NCBI GenBank assembly: GCA_017744515.1
Contig: JAGIBF010000007.1
Coordinates: forward strand, 31,538 to 95,537
Length of the DNA: 64,000 nucleotides
DNA from: Niastella sp.
Lineage (GTDB): Bacteria > Bacteroidota > Bacteroidia > Chitinophagales > Chitinophagaceae
Direction of reading: 5' to 3'
Part shown: piece after piece, positions 1 to 8,754 of the stretch
Numbering within the stretch: the stretch's first letter is position 1
How the letters are laid out: each line of letters opens with the position of its first letter
Program-made: the position numbers and the translations under genes
Notes under the pieces: model-generated
Told to the model about the DNA's origin: nothing
The model's input: the letters and a program-made list of their open reading frames with translations, nothing else
Database searches by the model: none

Positions 1-1
1 C

Positions 2-52
2 TACCGGTTGCTGGCCAATATCATCGCATTGAATAAAAAGAAAGGATTTTAA
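2..52 (+). CDS. C-terminal end of an upstream gene (partial)
   Basis: An open frame enters from the left edge and ends at TAA 50-52, one base before the next ATG. Only 16 residues are visible and they end in a lysine-rich tail. That is too little to assign a family. The tight junction with the next small gene suggests one transcription unit leading to the symporter at 355. Confidence 0.45.
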   Translation, partial: YRLLANIIALNKKKGF

Positions 53-214
53 ATGAGTGCACCGTCGAGAGCCAAAGGTCAGATCGCACTGGTAATAGCT
101 ATTGTGGCAGGTTTGATCATTGGGAAGTTGATAAAGAAAGCTACCATCGGCTTTGCCATCGGAATTATACTGGGCCTGCTGGTGTTAATGATATTGTCAA
201 AAAGAAAACGATAA
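53..214 (+). CDS. small two-TM membrane protein, 53 aa, unknown function
   Basis: The ATG directly follows the stop of the preceding gene. The product has a short polar N-terminus (MSAPSRAKGQ), a hydrophobic stretch at about residues 11-24, a short basic link with KLIKK, a second hydrophobic glycine-rich stretch at about 29-49, and a KRKR tail. The basic tail predicts a cytoplasmic C-terminus. No family was recognised. It leads into another small membrane protein and the symporter gene, so it may be an accessory subunit, which is inference only. Confidence 0.5.
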   Translation: MSAPSRAKGQIALVIAIVAGLIIGKLIKKATIGFAIGIILGLLVLMILSKRKR

Positions 215-217
215 CGA

Positions 218-358
218 TTGCCAAACAATACGTCAGTTTCTCCTAACGAAGAAAAAGTGCCTGTATTCAGGAAGTGGCGCCACTGGTACTGGCTGGTCAT
301 TGGCTTCCTGTTATTGCTGATCGTATTGTTTTACCTGTTCACTAAACATTACGCATGA
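218..358 (+). CDS. small single-TM protein, 46 aa, TTG start, unknown function
   Basis: No ATG is available, so TTG 218 is the likely start, three bases after the previous stop. The product has a polar N-terminal half with tryptophans (RKWRHWYW) followed by one hydrophobic helix at about residues 25-42. Its TGA stop (356-358) overlaps the ATG of the symporter gene (355) in an ATGA junction, which implies translational coupling. The architecture resembles small subunits that accompany larger SSS-type permeases, but no homology is claimed. Confidence 0.5.
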   Translation: MPNNTSVSPNEEKVPVFRKWRHWYWLVIGFLLLLIVLFYLFTKHYA

Positions 359-2082
359 ATTTTTCCCCGTTAGACTGGATTGTACTGGTAGCTACCCTGC
401 TGTGCATTATACTCTATGGGGTATACAAAGGCCGTTCATCCCAAACCCTCGATGGGTATTTCCTCAATAACCGGCAGACACCGTGGTGGATCGTGATGTT
501 GAGCATCATGGGTACACAAGCCAGTGCGGTCACCTTCCTGTCGGCACCGGGCCAGGCCTATACAGACGGGATGCGTTTTGTGCAATACTATTTTGGATTG
601 CCGCTGGCCATGGTGGTGATATGTATCGCTTTCGTGCCCATCTTCCGCAAGTGGAAAGTATATACAGCCTACGAATACCTGGAACAACGCTTTGACCTGA
701 AAACAAGGCTGTTCGTGTCTTTTCTCTTTATGCTGTCGCGTGGATTATCAACAGGCATCAGCACCATTGCACCCGCTTTGATCCTGCACAGCCTGTTGGG
801 CTGGGATATGACGATCACCAATATTTTTATGGGAGGCCTGCTGCTGATCTACACAACGGCCGGAGGCGCTAAAGCAGTGGCCTATACACAGCAGCTACAA
901 TTCATCATCATTTACGCGGCTATGTTTGCTGCTGCCTGGTGGGCCGTTAAGATGCTGCCGGAAGGCGTGGGCATCACGGAGGCCCTGCACATCGGTGGTA
1001 AATCAGGAAAGTTGAATGTGATCACTTCCGGTTTTACAGACGATGGGTTCGACTGGAAAGACCGTTTCAACATCTGGAGCGGTTTGATCGGTGGCTTCTT
1101 CCTTTCATTGAGTTATTTTGGTACCGATCAAAGTCAGGTGGGCCGATACCTTACTGCCCGTAGTGATGGAGAAAGCAAATTGGGATTGCTGCTCAATGGC
1201 ATCGTTAAAGTGCCGTTGCAGTTTGGCATCCTGTTGATAGGGATATTCATTTTTTCTTTTTACCAGTATCATAAAGCCCCTGCCTATTTCAACCTGGCCG
1301 AAGAACGTACGGTAAAAGCTGGTAAGTATGCCGGCGAGTACAAATTGGCCGAGCAACAATACCAGCAGTTGCAGGAAGAAAAACTGCAAACGCTTAACGA
1401 CCTGTCGGCTGCCATTAAAGTGAAAGATGAAAGTGCCATCGGGCAATATCGTGAAGACCTTCAATTGCATGAAGTGGCTGCTAAACGGCAGCGTGATTCT
1501 GTAAGGGCGATCGTTCGGAAAGCTATTCCCGGCAGTGAGGCCCGGGATACCAATTATATTTTCCTGCGCTTTGTGGGCGATTTCCTGCCCAACGGATTGG
1601 TGGGTTTGATCATTGCTATTATCTTCCTCGCAGCCTGGGGCAGCATTTCACCTGCGCTCAATTCCCTCGCTTCCTGTACGATGGTAGACTTTCATAAGCG
1701 GCTGTCCAGGCGTCCGATCACGCCATTGATGGAATACAAATGGTCGAAGCGTTATACGCTGCTGTGGGGTGTTTTTTGTATTATCATGGCACAGTTTGCT
1801 TACAACCTTGGCAACAGTTTGATCGAGGCCGTAAATATCCTCGGCTCCTGGTTCTACGGCACTATCCTCGGTGTGTTCCTCGTAGCCTTCTGGCTCAAGC
1901 GGGTAGGAGGGACGGCTGTGTTCATTGCCGCTGTGCTGGCCGAAATAGTAGTAGTGTCTGTTTACTTTTTGAACATCGTTTCCTTCCTCTGGCTAAATGC
2001 CATCGGCGCCATAGCAGTGGTAACGTTTAGCTTATTGCTGCATCCTTTCTGCGCAAAACGGGCTATAGAAGAAAAAGCATAA
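355..2082 (+). CDS. sodium:solute symporter (SSS family), 575 aa
   Basis: This is an inner-membrane Na+-coupled solute importer of the SSS family; the substrate cannot be read from sequence. The protein has about 13 hydrophobic segments. The first half carries the family-like stretch with TQASAVTFLSAPGQAYTDG (about residues 50-70). An uncommon feature is a charged, glutamine- and glutamate-rich insert at about residues 315-395 (QQYQQLQEEKLQ and following), predicted to form a coiled-coil loop between two membrane helices. The ATG overlaps the stop of the 46-residue protein upstream. A hairpin terminator follows at 2105. Confidence 0.85.
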   Translation: MNFSPLDWIVLVATLLCIILYGVYKGRSSQTLDGYFLNNRQTPWWIVMLSIMGTQASAVTFLSAPGQAYTDGMRFVQYYFGLPLAMVVICIAFVPIFRKWKVYTAYEYLEQRFDLKTRLFVSFLFMLSRGLSTGISTIAPALILHSLLGWDMTITNIFMGGLLLIYTTAGGAKAVAYTQQLQFIIIYAAMFAAAWWAVKMLPEGVGITEALHIGGKSGKLNVITSGFTDDGFDWKDRFNIWSGLIGGFFLSLSYFGTDQSQVGRYLTARSDGESKLGLLLNGIVKVPLQFGILLIGIFIFSFYQYHKAPAYFNLAEERTVKAGKYAGEYKLAEQQYQQLQEEKLQTLNDLSAAIKVKDESAIGQYREDLQLHEVAAKRQRDSVRAIVRKAIPGSEARDTNYIFLRFVGDFLPNGLVGLIIAIIFLAAWGSISPALNSLASCTMVDFHKRLSRRPITPLMEYKWSKRYTLLWGVFCIIMAQFAYNLGNSLIEAVNILGSWFYGTILGVFLVAFWLKRVGGTAVFIAAVLAEIVVVSVYFLNIVSFLWLNAIGAIAVVTFSLLLHPFCAKRAIEEKA

Positions 2083-2104
2083 TGAAAGACTTTGTCGATA
2101 TAAA

Positions 2105-2124
2105 AAGCCGCCCTGAGGCGGCTT
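2105..2124. terminator. bidirectional hairpin terminator
   Basis: An 8-bp perfect stem (AAGCCGCC/GGCGGCTT) has a 4-base loop CTGA. T-rich sequence follows on the plus strand and TTTTTATA follows on the minus strand. It lies between the convergent symporter gene and the gene at 2138-3661. Confidence 0.8.
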
Positions 2125-2137
2125 TGTTATTTAGATA

Positions 2138-3661
2138 CTACTGTTTGATATTCAGCAATCCGAGTTTATACGTCGACTTCCCCAAATTCCTATGGTGATA
2201 TAAGGTGATGACGGCCTCGCCTTCGGCAGAAATGTTGGGCCAGCCCGGAGCGAACCGGTGTTCATCTGGTGTATAGCTTGCAATCTTGATCCTGTTCAAA
2301 GCTCCCTTATCATTTACGTGGAAAGAGGTCAACTGGATAGAAGGCCATGAGCTTCCCAGTCCCATCTCCTTGGCTTCAGCAGGTTGGGCGCCGGTGTTTT
2401 GGATGTAATCATGGAAGAATATATACAGGTCTTTGTTGTTTTGCAGCACTGGCAGTACTCCACAATATATCTGATAACTTGCCTCGTGCTGGCCTAAAGG
2501 GATTGCCTGCATCCATTCCAGTTCCAGCTCTTTTTTTATTTTAAGAATATACACACTGCCGGCATGAGTGGTTGTATAAGCACGGTTGCTACTGGTGAAA
2601 TAAGTACTGCTTTCCAAAGGCTGCAGTACCATTATTTTGGCGCCATCTGGCAATATAAAATACTTTACCATTTTTACGTTGGCAGAGATACCTCTTGTTT
2701 TCATCAGTAGTAGAAACTCACCTGAGGCCTGCCCCCAGAATGGAGCATTGGCAAGAGCCAGTTCTTTTAGACCAGTTATTTTTTTCGACCAACTGCTGAA
2801 TTCACCTGCAACAAGGTATTGAAAAGCCTCCTTTTCTGTTTTGGATAACAATCCGGTAAAAGCAAGACCAGATTTGCTATTGGTCCATACTATGTTGGAC
2901 AAGCGGCCGGTAGGCAGATCATTCAAAGCAGTAGTAACCGTTTTTCCTTCTTTGTTGACTTCTGTTAGCAGGTATTGAAAAGGCCTGAAATCATTTTTTT
3001 CAGGCTTTACCCTTATTTGATTGACGACATACAGGGTGCCTTCCGGAGACAAGACAAAAGTTGTATTATCTATGTAAGACTTTATTTTTTCAAGCTGAAA
3101 GGAGAACTTTGTGATCACCTTCATGTTCTTATCCATGATCACTCCTTCAAACTGCTGGTAGGACTTTCTGGGGTGGGGACAGGCAAAAGCTGCAAAGCAG
3201 TAGTTGCTGTCAGGTGAAAAACCTTTATAGAATGATTCAGGCTCGTTGGTTGCGGTTAAAACTTCCGTTAGTTTCCCCGCAGCCTGAGCTTTCACTGCAT
3301 CAAATGGTAAGCTGAATATTTTTTCGTCGTCGGCACAAAAAATATGCAGTTTCTTATCGAATTCGATAGCTCCAAGGTATCTGTTTCCTTCTAACTCTTC
3401 AAAGCGGCGTGTATACACCTCTTTCATATTCTTATCATACCCTGTTATTGTGGGTTTGCTATAGTTCCGTTTATAACTAAAAGCTCCATGGGTTGATCCA
3501 TAGTTGATGGCTATAAAAGAACCGGGTGCAGGGCGAAAGACCTCGTATTCGTAATCGGGAGCTTCTTCAGACTGTTTTACTGTAATGGATTGTGCTGAAA
3601 CTAAATCAGGGATAAAAGATAGAAAGACCAGCAATAACAACGTTGTGTTTAATTTACGCAT
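2138..3661 (-). CDS. secreted protein of unknown function, 507 aa
   Basis: The N-terminus has a typical signal peptide (MRKLNTTLLLLVFLSFIPDL, cleavage near residue 24 after VSA). The rest is soluble and rich in beta-type, aromatic-containing segments that recur every 50-60 residues, such as GYDKNMKEVYTRRFEELEG and EGVIMDKNMKVITKFSFQ. That pattern would suit a beta-propeller or a related periplasmic or surface fold. No catalytic motif or C-terminal type IX sorting domain was recognised. It is monocistronic and converges on the symporter terminator. Confidence 0.6.
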   Translation of the reverse strand: MRKLNTTLLLLVFLSFIPDLVSAQSITVKQSEEAPDYEYEVFRPAPGSFIAINYGSTHGAFSYKRNYSKPTITGYDKNMKEVYTRRFEELEGNRYLGAIEFDKKLHIFCADDEKIFSLPFDAVKAQAAGKLTEVLTATNEPESFYKGFSPDSNYCFAAFACPHPRKSYQQFEGVIMDKNMKVITKFSFQLEKIKSYIDNTTFVLSPEGTLYVVNQIRVKPEKNDFRPFQYLLTEVNKEGKTVTTALNDLPTGRLSNIVWTNSKSGLAFTGLLSKTEKEAFQYLVAGEFSSWSKKITGLKELALANAPFWGQASGEFLLLMKTRGISANVKMVKYFILPDGAKIMVLQPLESSTYFTSSNRAYTTTHAGSVYILKIKKELELEWMQAIPLGQHEASYQIYCGVLPVLQNNKDLYIFFHDYIQNTGAQPAEAKEMGLGSSWPSIQLTSFHVNDKGALNRIKIASYTPDEHRFAPGWPNISAEGEAVITLYHHRNLGKSTYKLGLLNIKQ

Positions 3662-3757
3662 ATGGTAAGAAGGTTAGTAATTTGTCCACAAAATATTACC
3701 AGTTGACCAAATAAACAATAGAGGAAGTAACCCTTATAAATATATTGCATATTCAAT

Positions 3758-3950
3758 ATGTATCCATTGATTCTTCAGATCGGTACCGTTGGTGACCTAT
3801 ATGAAGCCGTTTGGCGGCACATAGGCGGAAGAAACAGCGAAACCTGTCAGTCGCAGGCACTTCAATAACATCATTATTGATATAGCTGGAGTAGAATTAC
3901 ATGAAGTAAAGCCGGAAAAGAGAATCACTGATGACCTGGGACTCGACTAA
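3758..3950 (+). pseudogene. decayed acyl/peptidyl carrier-protein-like remnant with frameshift
   Basis: The frame from ATG 3758 reads GTVGDLYEAVWRHIGG and on to TAA 3866-3868. The phrase TVGDLYEAV resembles the C-terminal helix region of acyl carrier proteins. After a one-base shift the neighbouring frame reads IIIDIAGVELHEVKPEKRIT then DDLGLD and stops at 3948-3950. DDLGLD resembles the sequence just before the phosphopantetheine serine, and that serine is missing. The rest of the 335-bp gap (3662-3996) shows no gene. The family call is from memory of the motifs. Confidence 0.45.
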
Positions 3951-3996
3951 TAATCGATAAGTTGGGTATCATCACTTTAATTGAAATGGGGAACAG

Positions 3997-4587
3997 CTAT
4001 TTCACTGCGATCATAAACACTTCAGCACCGGCTCTCGGCTTAATTGAATTATAACAAGGCGCCAGCACTTGTATATTGAATAGTGGTGCAAACAACTCTT
4101 TGTACTCCTCCTGACTGCCGCCAAATGGTGGGCCTCCTTCAAACGCACGATCAAATAATACACCTGCCAGTTTACCGCCCGGTTTCAATAAGCTATGCAT
4201 CTTACTCACGTATGCTCCACGCAGCGAAGGCTCCAGGGCACAAAAGAAAGTTTGCTCCAGAATAAGATCATATTGTCCTTCGGGTACAAAGAAATCGCCG
4301 GTGATGATCCTAAGCTGGTTGCCCACGTAAGCGCTGAACTTCTCTGTCAACTGTTGGGTGAGCAGGGGAGAGATATCTATCAGGGTAATGTTGTTGAATC
4401 CTTGTTGCAACAGGTATTCCGCTTCATAACTGTTGCCACATCCGGGGATGAGTATGGCTATATCCTTATTGGTAAGCTGGTCGATGTATTCCTTGAGCGG
4501 TGTGGACACCTGGCCTACATCCCAGCCGGTTTGGTGTTGCTGGTAACGGTCATTCCAATAAGTAGCATCCAATGGCAGATCGTTCAT
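3997..4587 (-). CDS. SAM-dependent methyltransferase, TPMT-like, 196 aa
   Basis: A class I Rossmann methyltransferase of the thiopurine S-methyltransferase-like group. The N-terminal YWNDRYQQHQTGWDVGQ stretch, the SAM-binding motif ILIPGCGNSYEAEYL (about residues 45-59), the acidic residue after beta-2 (ITLIDIS) and the EQTFFCALEP segment fit TPMT-like proteins found in many Bacteroidota. The methyl acceptor is unknown. It is cytoplasmic with no signal peptide. It is transcribed divergently from the reductase at 4632 with only 44 bp between, so the promoters must overlap. Confidence 0.8.
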   Translation of the reverse strand: MNDLPLDATYWNDRYQQHQTGWDVGQVSTPLKEYIDQLTNKDIAILIPGCGNSYEAEYLLQQGFNNITLIDISPLLTQQLTEKFSAYVGNQLRIITGDFFVPEGQYDLILEQTFFCALEPSLRGAYVSKMHSLLKPGGKLAGVLFDRAFEGGPPFGGSQEEYKELFAPLFNIQVLAPCYNSIKPRAGAEVFMIAVK

Positions 4588-4631
4588 CTGATAAAAGTAA
4601 ATGATTTATTTTTAGTAAAACGAAAGCTGCT

Positions 4632-5198
4632 ATGCGTAAACTTATCTTATTGGCACATGTATCCCTCGATGGCTTTGTGGCTGGAAAAAAGGGAGAGTTG
4701 GATGGATTTCCTTCAGGCGAAGAGAACCTGCAATTCGTATGTGATTTGACGAAAGGAGCCGACGCGGCCTTGTTTGGCCGCAATTCCTATCAATTGCTGG
4801 AGTCCTGGTGGCCCACCGCAGGTGATGCTCCCAATGCTTCTGCGGGCGTAAAATTCTATTCGGATTGGTACAACCGTGCGCAAAAGATTGTAGTTTCCAG
4901 GACACTGGCTGACGCTTCACTCAATAATACTATTGTAGTCAGTACCGACATACCCAATAAGATCAGCAAGATCAAAGAACAGCCCGGCGGAAATATATTG
5001 ATCTTTGGCAGTCCGGCTACTTCCCGGCTCTTAATGAAACACAACCTGATTGACGATTATTGGATATTCATCAATTCTGTAACGTTTGGTGAAGGCATTC
5101 CTTTGTTTTCCGAGGAAACTGGCTTGACAAAGTTTAAGCTGGCAGCTGCTCATCCACCGTTACCCAATGGCGAGGTGCCTTTACATTATACGCGATAG
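4632..5198 (+). CDS. dihydrofolate-reductase-family protein (RibD C-terminal-like), 188 aa
   Basis: A cytoplasmic NADPH-type reductase of the RibD_C/DHFR-like superfamily. It begins MRKLILLAHVSLDGFVAG, the strand-loop typical of this family. FGRNSYQLLESWWPT (about 57-71) and the glycine-rich GGNILIFGSPATSRLL (about 118-133) match the cofactor-binding part. Length fits the stand-alone proteins often annotated dihydrofolate reductase family. There is no deaminase domain and no riboflavin operon nearby, so a role in riboflavin synthesis is unlikely. Confidence 0.8.
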   Translation: MRKLILLAHVSLDGFVAGKKGELDGFPSGEENLQFVCDLTKGADAALFGRNSYQLLESWWPTAGDAPNASAGVKFYSDWYNRAQKIVVSRTLADASLNNTIVVSTDIPNKISKIKEQPGGNILIFGSPATSRLLMKHNLIDDYWIFINSVTFGEGIPLFSEETGLTKFKLAAAHPPLPNGEVPLHYTR

Positions 5199-5212
5199 CT
5201 GAATAATAAAAA

Positions 5213-5234
5213 GGCCCCCGTTCCCACGGAGGCC
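5213..5234 (-). terminator. terminator of the threonine synthase-like gene
   Basis: A 9-bp stem with one mismatch (GGCCCCCGT/ACGGAGGCC) and a TCCC loop. On the minus strand it is followed by TTTTTATTATT (5202-5212), which assigns it to the gene ending at 5335. It could also stop plus-strand transcription of the reductase gene. Confidence 0.55.
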
Positions 5235-5334
5235 CACCTTTAACATAAAACATCCATAATCAAACAAAGTTGATGAACGGGCAGGCTGCCGGGCAGCCTT
5301 GTGAACAAAATGGCAGGCAATCGTATTGCATCGG

Positions 5335-6510
5335 TCACATAATATTTTGCAGGTATTTATAACCTGAGCCGGTGTTAAGCATTAATATCTTTTCATCACG
5401 TTGTATCACCTGTTGATCCAGCAACTCCAGCAAGGCCTTCCATAAGGCGGCGCCTTCAGGCGCTATGATCAATCCCTCTGCTTTGGCAATTTCTTTCACC
5501 GCTGTGATCATGTCTACATCCTGTACAGCGATAGGCCGTCCCCCGGATTCCCGTAATACCCGGAGGATCATATTCTCCGCAAATGGATTGGGCACTGCCA
5601 ATCCGTTGGCAATAGATGGCCGGCCTATATAATTCTTTGCATTGGGCTGTACACCATTCCACGTATGTACAATGGGCTGACAGGTCGCTGCCTGTACGGC
5701 AATCATCCTTGGGCGCCTGGTGTCGATCCATCCCATTTCTTCCATTTCATTAAATGCTTTCCACATACCGATCAGTCCTGTGCCGCCACCGGTAGGATAG
5801 AGGATCACATCCGGCAGTGCCCAGTCGAACTGTTCTGCGATCTCATACCCCATGGTCTTTTTACCTTCCAGGCGCCAGGGCTCTTTGAGCGTGGATATAT
5901 CAAAGCATTCGATAGACTGTTTTATTTGCGCTACCTTTTTAGCACAATCACTGATGAGGCCGTCCACCAACACCAGCTCGGCACCATATAAAAGACATTC
6001 ATCTTTAAACACCTGCGGCGTGTGGCTGGGCATTACAACAATAGCCTTGATGCCCGCTGCTGCACAATAAGCAGCCATGGCGCCGCCTGCATTGCCGGCT
6101 GTTGGTACGATACACGTATGCGCGCCTGCTTCTTTGGCTTTGGATACAGCCATGCTCAATCCCCGTGCTTTGAAGGAGCCGGTAGGGTTGCCCGATTCAT
6201 CTTTGATGAATAAGTTGGGCAACTCATACTGCGCGCGCAAATGCTTTGGGGTAAGGATGGGCGTCATGCCTTCTCCAAGGCTTACGATATTATCCGGTTC
6301 AAAAACAGGCAAGACTTCACGGTAGCGCCACATGCTGGTAACACGACCGCGCAAAGATGCTTTCGAAAAATCATCAGGCAATTCATACACCGCTACGAGA
6401 GGCTGGTTACAACAAGGCGCATAAGTCTGCATTTCAAACGCACTATAAAACTGTCCGCACTGCGAGCAGGAAAGATGTGATAGAGAAGTAAACTGTTGTA
6501 CCGTTTGCAT
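5335..6510 (-). CDS. thrC: threonine synthase-like PLP enzyme, 391 aa
   Basis: This fold-type II PLP enzyme should convert O-phosphohomoserine to threonine and phosphate. A short N-terminal zinc-ribbon-like part has Cys 15, 18, 33 and 34. The catalytic lysine is K114 in GSFKARG, followed by the phosphate-binding GNAGGA and GGGTGL loops, and GSGYKYL near the C-terminus. The zinc-ribbon form with this length matches the thermophile-type threonine synthases. Related PLP lyases share these motifs, so the substrate is inferred. It lies downstream of the LysR gene on the same strand; a palindrome at 6582-6598 is in the gap. Confidence 0.75.
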   Translation of the reverse strand: MQTVQQFTSLSHLSCSQCGQFYSAFEMQTYAPCCNQPLVAVYELPDDFSKASLRGRVTSMWRYREVLPVFEPDNIVSLGEGMTPILTPKHLRAQYELPNLFIKDESGNPTGSFKARGLSMAVSKAKEAGAHTCIVPTAGNAGGAMAAYCAAAGIKAIVVMPSHTPQVFKDECLLYGAELVLVDGLISDCAKKVAQIKQSIECFDISTLKEPWRLEGKKTMGYEIAEQFDWALPDVILYPTGGGTGLIGMWKAFNEMEEMGWIDTRRPRMIAVQAATCQPIVHTWNGVQPNAKNYIGRPSIANGLAVPNPFAENMILRVLRESGGRPIAVQDVDMITAVKEIAKAEGLIIAPEGAALWKALLELLDQQVIQRDEKILMLNTGSGYKYLQNIM

Positions 6511-6581
6511 AGTAGCCGGGGTTTAGACAGTACAAAAATATTCTCCGCGCGGTAAGTATCTCATACCGATTGCTTATACGC

Positions 6582-6598
6582 TATAACTTTTAGTTATA
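6582..6598. promoter_or_regulatory. palindrome, candidate LysR-type operator
   Basis: TATAACT-TTT-AGTTATA is a perfect 7-bp inverted repeat, containing the core ATAAC-N5-GTTAT. It lies between the LysR gene and the threonine synthase-like gene it precedes. The spacing resembles LysR half-site layouts. It could instead be a weak hairpin. Confidence 0.35.
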
Positions 6599-6655
6599 AC
6601 CAATTATGGCTGCAGGCAAACTATTCGCTGCATGAAAAAGGACTTTAAGAAAACT

Positions 6656-7591
6656 TTAATATTTAGTCTTGCTATCGGGTCGACTAATGGTTTTGCTGTA
6701 GTAGCTGGTAGCGAGCTTGATAAACTGCTGGTTGATGCGATCCGCTTCTGAACCACGGCGTTGTACAAAATAGAAAGGACGTTGTATGGAGATGCCGGGA
6801 ATATTGAGGCGGACCAGCTCGCCATTTTTTAATTGACGTGCTACCGATCGCAATGGTAAAAAGCCGAGGCAGGTATCGTCGAGCAGGAAGTTTTTCAGCG
6901 CTTCTGTGCCGCCCAGCACAATACGTTGTTTGATATCGGCAATACTGAGCTTACATTTCTGCAGGGCTTCTGTTACAGCCGACAGTGTGCCGGAACCCCG
7001 TTCACGTAACGCCACGGGAATTTTCTTCAATTCTTCCGGTTGTATCACTTTCTTTTTAGCCAGCTCACTACGGGCGCTGCATACCGGTATCACTTCATCA
7101 GTCAGGAAATACTGGTATTTCACCGTAGTGATATTGTTCTTGCCCTGCGTAATGGCCAGGTCTATTTCGTGATCCAGCAGTGCTTTGAGAATATTCTCGG
7201 AATTGCGGTTCACCAGGGTAAGGTCGATATTGGGGTATTGTTGATGAAAAGAAGAAAATACAGGCGGTATGACATACAGTGAAATGGTGGTGCTGGTACC
7301 CAACGTAAGGGAGCCCTTGGCCATGTGGAGGTTCTTCTGTCCGGTGATGTCGAACTCCAGTTGCCGTTCCAGTTCCCGGCCCTGTACTACGTATTCCAGT
7401 AATATTTTCCCTTCGGCCGTAAGTGATACCGAATTGCCTTTGCGTTCGAAGAGGCTCACCTTGTATTGCTTTTCCAGGGTTTGGATATGCTTGGTAATGG
7501 CAGGCTGGCTGATGTACAGCACTTCCGCTGCTTTGGAAAAGCTGAGGTGGGTTGCTACCTCGAAGAAAACAGTGTGACCGAAGTTGATCAT
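6656..7591 (-). CDS. LysR-family transcriptional regulator, 311 aa
   Basis: The winged helix-turn-helix occupies about residues 1-60 (LSFSKAAEVLYISQPAITKH). A linker helix and a periplasmic-binding-protein-like effector domain follow (about 90-295), with the phrase GTSTTISLYVIPPVFSSF typical of the CysL/YeiE-type subgroup. Length is normal. The likely target is the gene immediately downstream (threonine synthase-like) or its own promoter. The effector is unknown. Confidence 0.9.
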   Translation of the reverse strand: MINFGHTVFFEVATHLSFSKAAEVLYISQPAITKHIQTLEKQYKVSLFERKGNSVSLTAEGKILLEYVVQGRELERQLEFDITGQKNLHMAKGSLTLGTSTTISLYVIPPVFSSFHQQYPNIDLTLVNRNSENILKALLDHEIDLAITQGKNNITTVKYQYFLTDEVIPVCSARSELAKKKVIQPEELKKIPVALRERGSGTLSAVTEALQKCKLSIADIKQRIVLGGTEALKNFLLDDTCLGFLPLRSVARQLKNGELVRLNIPGISIQRPFYFVQRRGSEADRINQQFIKLATSYYSKTISRPDSKTKY

Positions 7592-7640
7592 AGTATATGA
7601 GGAATAGCTACGTAAGTTACATCAGTTGAGGGCAAATAAA

Positions 7641-7667
7641 AAGCGTTCCGTCAGCCACGGAACGCTT
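7641..7667 (-). terminator. terminator of the universal stress gene
   Basis: An 11-bp perfect stem (AAGCGTTCCGT/ACGGAACGCTT) with a 5-base loop. On the minus strand it is followed by TTTTTATTTG (7631-7640). It separates the stress gene from the LysR gene. Confidence 0.85.
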
Positions 7668-7687
7668 CGTATAAGTCGGCGTTGTGT

Positions 7688-8518
7688 TTATTCATGTATA
7701 GCAACAATAGGAATATGACTATGGTAAGCCAGTTTCTTGGTATGGCTGGTTTTGAAAATGCCACCAAGGAATGAGTTGGTCTTTGGAATGATAATGATCA
7801 GGTCGATCTCCTTATCCTGCGCATACTGGCTGATGGCCTCCAGGAAGTCATACTGCCGGATGAAGAAGAACTCGGGTTTGTAATCCTCCAGCAATGTTCC
7901 CAACAGGTCGGCTTCTGCTTTGTATTCGTCGGTCACCGCTACATAGTGCTCGTGGTCCACGTTCACGATGTGCAGGGTGGGTTTGAAGATGTCCAGTACA
8001 GATTTGATAGGCGCTACAGGCGTAGTGGTGGCTACCTCTTTCAGGTCGCTGGCCAATACTACCTTTTTGATCTGACGGAAGGCTGCGTCGGGCGGTATGA
8101 TCAGTACGGGACAAAGGCGGGTATTCACCATATCGAGCGTGTTGCTGCCGATGAATATCTGTTCCAGGCGGGTAGCGCCGGTAATACCCATGATCACCAT
8201 GTCGATATCATAATGGCGTACGTAACGCTCCATGTTTTCTACGAGGGAAGAGCCATATTCCAGTACCGTATCGATTGAAGTGCCGCCTGCAAAAGGGGCT
8301 ATTTCATCTTTAAGTTGTGCTAAAGCACTATTCAGGATCAGCGCCCTGTCATCATCGTCTTCAGTAAGCAGGGAGCCATCTGAACCTGCAGCTATTTTAT
8401 CGGACACATTGTAGAGAATGATCTTTGCATCCGCTACTCCTGCCACAGCCTGTGCCGCGTATTTGGCCGCATTCTTTGAAGTATCGGAAAAATCAGTAGG
8501 AACGAGAAATTTTTTCAT
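7688..8518 (-). CDS. universal stress protein, tandem UspA domains, 276 aa
   Basis: Two UspA-type domains in tandem, a common Bacteroidota arrangement. The first starts MKKFLVPTDFSDTSKNAAKY (residues 1-20) and ends with GITGATRLEQIFIGSNT (about 125-141), close to the ATP-binding G-2x-G-9x-G(S/T) motif. The second (about 155-276) starts IKKVVLASDLKE and ends FKTSHTKKLAYHSHIPIVAI. An upstream in-frame ATG would add 30 residues (to 8608), but the family starts at MKKFLVPTD, so 8518 is chosen. The role is stress adaptation in the cytoplasm, with the ligand not provable here. Confidence 0.88.
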   Translation of the reverse strand: MKKFLVPTDFSDTSKNAAKYAAQAVAGVADAKIILYNVSDKIAAGSDGSLLTEDDDDRALILNSALAQLKDEIAPFAGGTSIDTVLEYGSSLVENMERYVRHYDIDMVIMGITGATRLEQIFIGSNTLDMVNTRLCPVLIIPPDAAFRQIKKVVLASDLKEVATTTPVAPIKSVLDIFKPTLHIVNVDHEHYVAVTDEYKAEADLLGTLLEDYKPEFFFIRQYDFLEAISQYAQDKEIDLIIIIPKTNSFLGGIFKTSHTKKLAYHSHIPIVAIHE

Positions 8519-8754
8519 GTGTTCGTTAGTTTTTTTGAAAGATACGGGAATATCGGCATTCGTGAATAGGCAAATGGGCAATAATATCTGATATAATATT
8601 TTATGCAATCACTTGTTTTCTGTGTTGGGGAATCGGATTTTAAGCTGCTTTTTAAGTGCAGAAGCAACCGATTGCGCATGGTGGCCAACTTTGGTTTCTC
8701 CAATAATTCCCTATTTTTAGAACCTTTAAACAGTTTGCACAAATTGACGATAAT

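Noticed and set aside
53..358. toxin-antitoxin pair
   Set aside because: Both products are hydrophobic micro-proteins coupled to a permease; no antitoxin DNA-binding domain.
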